A stretch of 64,000 nucleotides of DNA, taken from assembly GCA_021787985.1 (NCBI GenBank), contig JAJYLG010000005.1:1-64000 (forward strand). Reading direction: 5' to 3'. Below the pieces are notes generated by a model. That model ran no database searches. It was not told where the DNA came from and was given only the letters and a program-made list of their open reading frames with translations. How positions within the stretch are numbered: position 1 is the first letter of the stretch; every line of letters begins with the position of its first letter. Position numbers and translations under genes: made by a program. Shown piece by piece: positions 59,715 through 64,000 of the stretch. This stretch comes from Chloroflexota bacterium. Its GTDB lineage: Bacteria; Chloroflexota; Dehalococcoidia; DSGV01.

Positions 59715-61835
59715 ATGACATCCGCGGGCCGGGCTCCCATTTCCGCCAACGACAGCGTACGCGACGTCGTCCGGCGGTACCCAGGCATCGAATCGGTATT
59801 CGACCGCTTCGGGCTGGCAGGTTGCGGTGGGCCAAGCGGGCCGCTGGAACCGGTCGGCTTCTTCGCAGCAGTGCACCACGTGGACGTCGCGCGGCTCCTC
59901 GGCGAGCTGGCCGCCTACGCCGACGCCAGGGATCACCCGGTCCAGGCGCCACGACCGCAGGACCGCACCTATCGGTGGTTCACTTCCGTCTCGCTCGCGT
60001 TCTCGCTCTTTGCCGGCCTCATCATCGGCATCGTGGCCATCCTGGACAACGCCGCGGGCGGGTCGCTCGGCGGCCGCTGGGTGTCGTGGGTGCAGGCGCA
60101 CGGCCAGGCCCAGCTCGTTGGTTTCGTCGAGCTGTTCATCCTCGGGATCGGGTTCCACGTCATGCCTCGCTTCAAAGCGCAGGAGCCGCTGCCCGCGCGG
60201 CCGCGGCTCGCCGTCGGCGCGCTGCTCGCGGCCGGGGTGGCGGCACGGCTCGTCGCGCCGCTCCTGCCCTCGCCCATCGCGGCAGCATTCGTCGGGGTGG
60301 GCGCCCTCGCGATCGCGGGCGGGGGCGTCGCTGCCGGCGTCGCGTTCGGCTATCACCTCTGGCGTGCGCGCGACCGCCGCGAGTTCTACGACCCGATCAT
60401 CGGCGCCGCGGCCGCCTGGTTCGTCATCAGCGGCGTGATCTCGGCCGTGGGGGGCCTGCGCGCCTGGGCGAACGGAGCGCCTGCCGTGCGTCCCGATTGG
60501 GATGAGGCGCTGGTGATCTCGCAGCTCCTGGGCGTTGCGATGACGATGGCCTGGGGTGTCACCGCCCGGACGGTCCCCTTCTTCCTGAACCTACGGCAAC
60601 CGCACGAACGGACGGTGCTCGGCTCGGCGGCGCTGGAGCAGTTGGCGGTCGCGGCGCTGGTGGCCGCGCCACTTGTCGGCGGTGGCACGGCTCAGGCGCT
60701 GCGGATGACCGGCGCGGCCGCCCTGGCCGTCGCCGTGGCCGGCTTCGTGTTCGGCGTGCGACTGGCCGAGCCCGAGGAGAAGCGCGCCGACGCCGACCGC
60801 GCGCGCGAGCACACGCGCTTCGTGAAGCTGGCGTACATCTGGCTCGCCGTCGCGGCGCTGCTGCAGCTCGCCTGGTTCATCGTCGAACGCGGCGGGATCG
60901 TTCCCATGTGGCCGGCCGGCGCGATCCGGCACGCCTTCGCGGTCGGCTTCATCACCACGCTGATCATCGGGATGTCCTACCGGACCGTCCCGGTCTTCTC
61001 GGGGCACGAGCTGCGCCATCTCGGTCTCGTGCGGGCATCGTTCTGGCTCCTGTTCGCCGCCGCCGCGTTGCGCGTCCTGCCGGTCGGGGTCACGGACGCG
61101 CCGCCGGCCTTCGCGCGGGTCCTGGTCGGCGTGGCGGGGATCTCCCTCTGGGCCGCGCTGGCGGCGTTCGCCATCGTGCTGGCGGCGCTCCGCCGGTCGG
61201 TCGATGCCTCGCAGGCAGCGCAGGCCGCGCCCGAGGCCGCGCCCACGACGCAAGAGCCACCCGGCGCGCACGAGCCCGCGGACCTGCGCGCTTGGGCCGC
61301 GCCGGAGCGGACCGTGGAGGAGACGCTCGAGCGTTTCCCGACGAGCCTGGCCCGCTTCCTGGACCTCGGCTTCGCCACCTTGGCCGAACCGGCGATGCGC
61401 CGAGCCATGGCGCCATGCACGACGCTGGCGCAGGCCGCCGCCATTCGGGGACTGGGCTACGAGCAGCTCCTCGATCAGCTCGCGCCCACGCCCGCCGCCA
61501 CGGCTGGCGACGAAGACGACGGCTCTGTGAGCGTGGAGCTGGTCCGCATCGCGCTCAAGTCCGTGCACGACCCGGAGATCCCGGTCAACGTGGTCGACCT
61601 CGGTCTGATCTACGGCATCCGCGTCGAGCGCGGGAAGGTGGCCGTGCGCATGACGCTGACCTCCCCCTTCTGTCCGGTGGCCGACCAGGTGGTGCGAGAC
61701 GCGGAGGAGGCAGTGTACCAGGTGCCCGGGGTTGCCTCGGTGGACATCGAAGTAGTTTACGATCCGCCCTGGGACCCTGAGCGCATGACCGACGACGGCA
61801 AGCGACAGCTCGGTTGGGCCTCCGCGCCCGCATGA
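59715..61835 (+). CDS. NnrS mosaic protein: DUF542-like + NnrS + DUF1858-like + MIP18/SufT domains
   Basis: 706 residues. Residues about 10-65: ScdA/DUF542-like helical domain with one Cys (VRDVVRRYPGIESVFDRFGL, AGCGGPSGP). Residues about 80-500: NnrS-type membrane domain with about 12 helices; AHGQAQLVGFVELFILGIGF-HVMPRF and HAFAVGFITTLIIGMSYRTV carry the conserved His/Gly pattern thought to bind haem or copper. Residues about 523-604: DUF1858-like domain (TVEETLERFPTSLARFLDLG). Residues about 605-702: MIP18/DUF59 domain with HDPEIPVNVVDLGLIYGI and Cys653 in TSPFCPVADQVV, the Fe-S assembly signature. ATG 59715 has GGAGGA 6 nt upstream. The combination suggests nitric-oxide protection tied to iron-sulfur repair. 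Confidence 0.88.
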   Translation: MTSAGRAPISANDSVRDVVRRYPGIESVFDRFGLAGCGGPSGPLEPVGFFAAVHHVDVARLLGELAAYADARDHPVQAPRPQDRTYRWFTSVSLAFSLFAGLIIGIVAILDNAAGGSLGGRWVSWVQAHGQAQLVGFVELFILGIGFHVMPRFKAQEPLPARPRLAVGALLAAGVAARLVAPLLPSPIAAAFVGVGALAIAGGGVAAGVAFGYHLWRARDRREFYDPIIGAAAAWFVISGVISAVGGLRAWANGAPAVRPDWDEALVISQLLGVAMTMAWGVTARTVPFFLNLRQPHERTVLGSAALEQLAVAALVAAPLVGGGTAQALRMTGAAALAVAVAGFVFGVRLAEPEEKRADADRAREHTRFVKLAYIWLAVAALLQLAWFIVERGGIVPMWPAGAIRHAFAVGFITTLIIGMSYRTVPVFSGHELRHLGLVRASFWLLFAAAALRVLPVGVTDAPPAFARVLVGVAGISLWAALAAFAIVLAALRRSVDASQAAQAAPEAAPTTQEPPGAHEPADLRAWAAPERTVEETLERFPTSLARFLDLGFATLAEPAMRRAMAPCTTLAQAAAIRGLGYEQLLDQLAPTPAATAGDEDDGSVSVELVRIALKSVHDPEIPVNVVDLGLIYGIRVERGKVAVRMTLTSPFCPVADQVVRDAEEAVYQVPGVASVDIEVVYDPPWDPERMTDDGKRQLGWASAPA

Positions 61836-63268
61836 CGCCGCCCCCCGGCGCGCGAAACGACGAGCCGGTCATCCTGGCCACCGCACGCGGCGGCGAGGTC
61901 GTGCCGGCCGTCGAGGACCGCTCGTACCTGGCGTACGTTGCCGCGGCGCTGGCGGTCGCGCTGTTGGGTGGCTTCGTCCTCGCGGTGCTGGTGCCGCTCA
62001 CGGCGATCGGGACGCTCCCATGGGCGGAGCGCCTGCCCGAGCTGATCCAGGCCCACGGCTGGGCCCAGCTCCAGGGCTGGGCCGGCATCTTCGTGGCCGG
62101 CATGGGCCTGCGCCTCATCCCGCGCTTCGCCGGCCGCCACCCCATCCCGGTCACGATCACACTGCCGGTCCTCGCCCTGCTGCTCGCGGGAGTGGTCTTG
62201 CGCACCCTGCTGCAGCCGGCCGCCGGCCGCGCGCTCGCCGACGTCGGGCTGCTGGCCGGCGTCACGTGTTCCGCGGTTGCGATGCTGAGCTTCGCCGGCA
62301 CGCTTGGGTACACGCTGCACCGCGGGCGCAAGCGGCCCGAGCCGTGGCGCTACTTCGCCTGGGCGGGTGCGGTCTGGTGGGCGGCCTGGGCCGTCCTGGT
62401 GCTTGCCGCGGGAGTCCGCGCGACGGCCAACGACGGACTCGTGCCGGGCATGCTCGACGAGGCGTCGACCTGGGTGGTCTTCTTCGGCGCCATCGCCAAC
62501 TTCATCTGGGCGATCCAGAGCCGCAGCGTGCCGGTATTCTTCGGGCGTCGGCCGCCCACCCTGCGGCGCGTGCTCGCCCCTGGCGCCCTGCTCAACGCGG
62601 GCGTGCTTCTGGTACTGCTCTCCATCCTGCCGTGGTCCGACGCGGCGGCGACCCGTCTCGAGGGTCTCGGACTGACCCTGGCAGGATTGGCCACCGCCTG
62701 GCTCGCACCACTGGCCGGGTCGATCTCCGGCCGAGCACACCGGCTGCGGCCACGGGCCCGCGCTGCCTCGCGGTTCGTCCTGGCGGCAGACTGGTGGGCC
62801 ATGGTGGCCGGCGCGCTCGCCATGTGGGCCGGGATCGCATCGCTCGCCAGCGGCCGGTTCGAGCTGTTCGGCGTGCGCGACGCGGCCCGTCACGCGCTCG
62901 GGATCGGCCTGATCTCCATGCTCATCGTGGGCATGGCGCAGCTCGTCGCTCCGGTGTTCGCGCTGGAACGCGCGGAGGCACGGCCGCCCGGCGTCGAATA
63001 CGTGGTCGGCTGGCCGGCGCTCTTCCTGGCGGCCGGCATGCGAGTTGCCGCCGGAGTGCTGTTCGGGCATATGGGCGAACGTGCGCGGATGGAGCTGATC
63101 GCCGCCGCCGGGGTGCTCGGCTGGATCGGCATCGCGGCCTTCGCCTGGAGCGTGGTCCGCGCGCGTCAGGGAGCCGCGCATGAAGGCGCTCCTCACGGAG
63201 GAAGCCGCGTTGGCGGCGAAGCGCAACCGCCGCCGGCCAGATTGAGCCGGGCCGCTATGCCAGGTTGA
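61832..63268 (+). CDS. NnrS-family membrane protein
   Basis: 478 residues with about 12 membrane helices. AHGWAQLQGWAGIFVAGMGL-RLIPRFAGR matches the first NnrS signature, but the His found in the neighbouring protein (GIGFH) is replaced by Arg here; HALGIGLISMLIVGMAQLVA-PVF matches the second. ATG 61832 overlaps the mosaic gene stop by 4 nt. NnrS helps cells survive nitrosative stress by limiting iron-sulfur damage. The C-terminal Gly/Pro-rich tail overlaps the end of the convergent Rieske gene by 14 nt. Confidence 0.88.
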   Translation: MTPPPGARNDEPVILATARGGEVVPAVEDRSYLAYVAAALAVALLGGFVLAVLVPLTAIGTLPWAERLPELIQAHGWAQLQGWAGIFVAGMGLRLIPRFAGRHPIPVTITLPVLALLLAGVVLRTLLQPAAGRALADVGLLAGVTCSAVAMLSFAGTLGYTLHRGRKRPEPWRYFAWAGAVWWAAWAVLVLAAGVRATANDGLVPGMLDEASTWVVFFGAIANFIWAIQSRSVPVFFGRRPPTLRRVLAPGALLNAGVLLVLLSILPWSDAAATRLEGLGLTLAGLATAWLAPLAGSISGRAHRLRPRARAASRFVLAADWWAMVAGALAMWAGIASLASGRFELFGVRDAARHALGIGLISMLIVGMAQLVAPVFALERAEARPPGVEYVVGWPALFLAAGMRVAAGVLFGHMGERARMELIAAAGVLGWIGIAAFAWSVVRARQGAAHEGAPHGGSRVGGEAQPPPARLSRAAMPG

Positions 63269-64000
63269 CGAGGATTTCGCCGTCCTCGACTTTCGCCTCG
63301 TAGGCGCGGATGTCGGAGCACGAGCGCTTGGCCATCAACCAGGAGAGCAGCCGGCCGTTGAAGAAGTGCTTGCGGTTGAACTCCGGCGCGAACGGCCCGC
63401 GCACGCAGCGACCCGTGTGGACGTCGTACTGGGCACCGTGCGCAGAGCAGGTGAGCTTGTCCCCGGCCTCGACCCAGCCGCGCGCCAGGTTCCACTTCAT
63501 GTGCGAGCAGATCGCGTCGACCACTCGGACCTCACCGCCCAGGTTGAGCGCTACGATCGGCTTGCCGTCCACGTCGAAGCGCCGGAGCGCTCCGGGTGGC
63601 AGGTCCTCCAGTCGGGCCACGCGGCGGAAGGCGGTGGCGACGCCGAGCAGCGGGACGACCGTCCGGCGGTGGCGAGCCCGCTCTTCGCGCTGCTCGTGGA
63701 GACGGCGGACGATCGCGGTCTTCTCTCTCTGGTAGAGCCCGCGGGCGCGGGTCTGCGTGCGGATCAGCTCGTCGAGCTTGCGCTGAACGCCGCCGAAGAA
63801 AGGCGCGACGGTTTCGAAATCCCAGATCGAGGGGTCATCGATGGCGTCCGGGAAGTAGGCGCGCGCCAGTCGCTCGAACAGCACGCTCGGGAACGGGGCG
63901 GGCTCGCCGCCGACCTCCCGGTTCTCCTTGTTCTCGAGCCAGTAGTCTTCGAGCTGGACGGCCGCCGGGTAAAGGCGCAGGCCCAGGTAGTACAGCTCAT
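63255..64000 (-). CDS. Rieske [2Fe-2S] protein, C-terminal part (cut by window edge)
   Basis: 248 codons of an open frame that runs off the right edge; a GTG at 63884 is internal, since LYYLGLRLYPAAVQLEDYWL and later sequence upstream of it read well in the same frame. Rieske ligands are CSH in VDAICSHMKWNLARG and CSAH in LTCSAHGAQYD. The middle (residues GGVQRKLDELIRTQTRARGL...) is helical. The C-terminus ends in KVEDGEILVNLA. Family beyond Rieske not recognised; adjacent to NnrS it may serve an electron-transfer step of the same stress system. Confidence 0.8.
   Translation of the reverse strand, partial: ELYYLGLRLYPAAVQLEDYWLENKENREVGGEPAPFPSVLFERLARAYFPDAIDDPSIWDFETVAPFFGGVQRKLDELIRTQTRARGLYQREKTAIVRRLHEQREERARHRRTVVPLLGVATAFRRVARLEDLPPGALRRFDVDGKPIVALNLGGEVRVVDAICSHMKWNLARGWVEAGDKLTCSAHGAQYDVHTGRCVRGPFAPEFNRKHFFNGRLLSWLMAKRSCSDIRAYEAKVEDGEILVNLA

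Overview
The window is a GC-rich bacterial chromosome segment, gene-dense and without tRNA, rRNA, IS, prophage or CRISPR sequence that I could see. Gene content (SCO1664-type and DUF3090 proteins, UbiA-type decaprenyl-phosphate phosphoribosyltransferase, LDH-like malate dehydrogenase, NnrS with DUF542 and DUF2249, many GTG/TTG starts, GNAT and VOC/DinB proteins) suggests a Chloroflexota lineage close to Thermomicrobia-like groups; an actinobacterial relative cannot be excluded. The assignment is inference from gene content only.

Layout. 1-3.9 kb: small accessory enzymes (Eis-like and other acetyltransferases, VOC/DinB), two of them broken, then a VapBC-like toxin-antitoxin pair and a second vapC relic. 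3.9-8.5 kb: mutY, larE, a LysM lipoprotein and an AMP-forming ligase. 8.9-13.6 kb: an operon encoding the three parts of a biotin transcarboxylase (12S-, 5S- and 1.3S-like subunits) with two sister lipoprotein genes inside it. 13.7-16.9 kb: ispG and a secreted Ig-like repeat protein. 17.3-25.4 kb: a TCA block, isocitrate dehydrogenase, malate dehydrogenase and two-subunit fumarase on the plus strand and succinate dehydrogenase on the minus strand. With the ACT-malic enzyme at 38.8 kb and the transcarboxylase, this makes a compact C4-acid metabolism region.

25.6-40.3 kb: housekeeping genes (Nudix hydrolase, D-Ala-D-Ala carboxypeptidase, ArgA-like acetyltransferase, recN-nadK-tlyA, acyl-CoA ligase, YbaK, UbiA, clpX-clpP-tig, malic enzyme). 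40.3-54.7 kb: two converging cell-surface polysaccharide operons with a flippase, six glycosyltransferases or sugar-phosphate transferases, two methyltransferases, rfbA/rfbB and an O-antigen-ligase-like protein with a repeat tail. Most neighbours here overlap by 4 nt. 54.7-57.7 kb: SCO1664-type protein, methyltransferase, DUF3090 protein, a lipoprotein and an unannotated small-ORF pair.

57.8-64.0 kb: an apparent nitric-oxide / iron-sulfur stress island. A Crp/Fnr regulator with an extra N-terminal helix-turn-helix heads an operon with a DUF542 protein and two DUF2249 proteins. Diverging from it are two NnrS-type membrane proteins; the first is a mosaic joining a DUF542-like domain, NnrS, a DUF1858-like domain and a MIP18/SufT-type Fe-S assembly domain in one chain. 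A Rieske protein cut by the window edge follows. This mosaic is the most unusual object in the window. Several genes also have a -10-like hexamer only 6 nt before the start codon, which points to common leaderless transcription.
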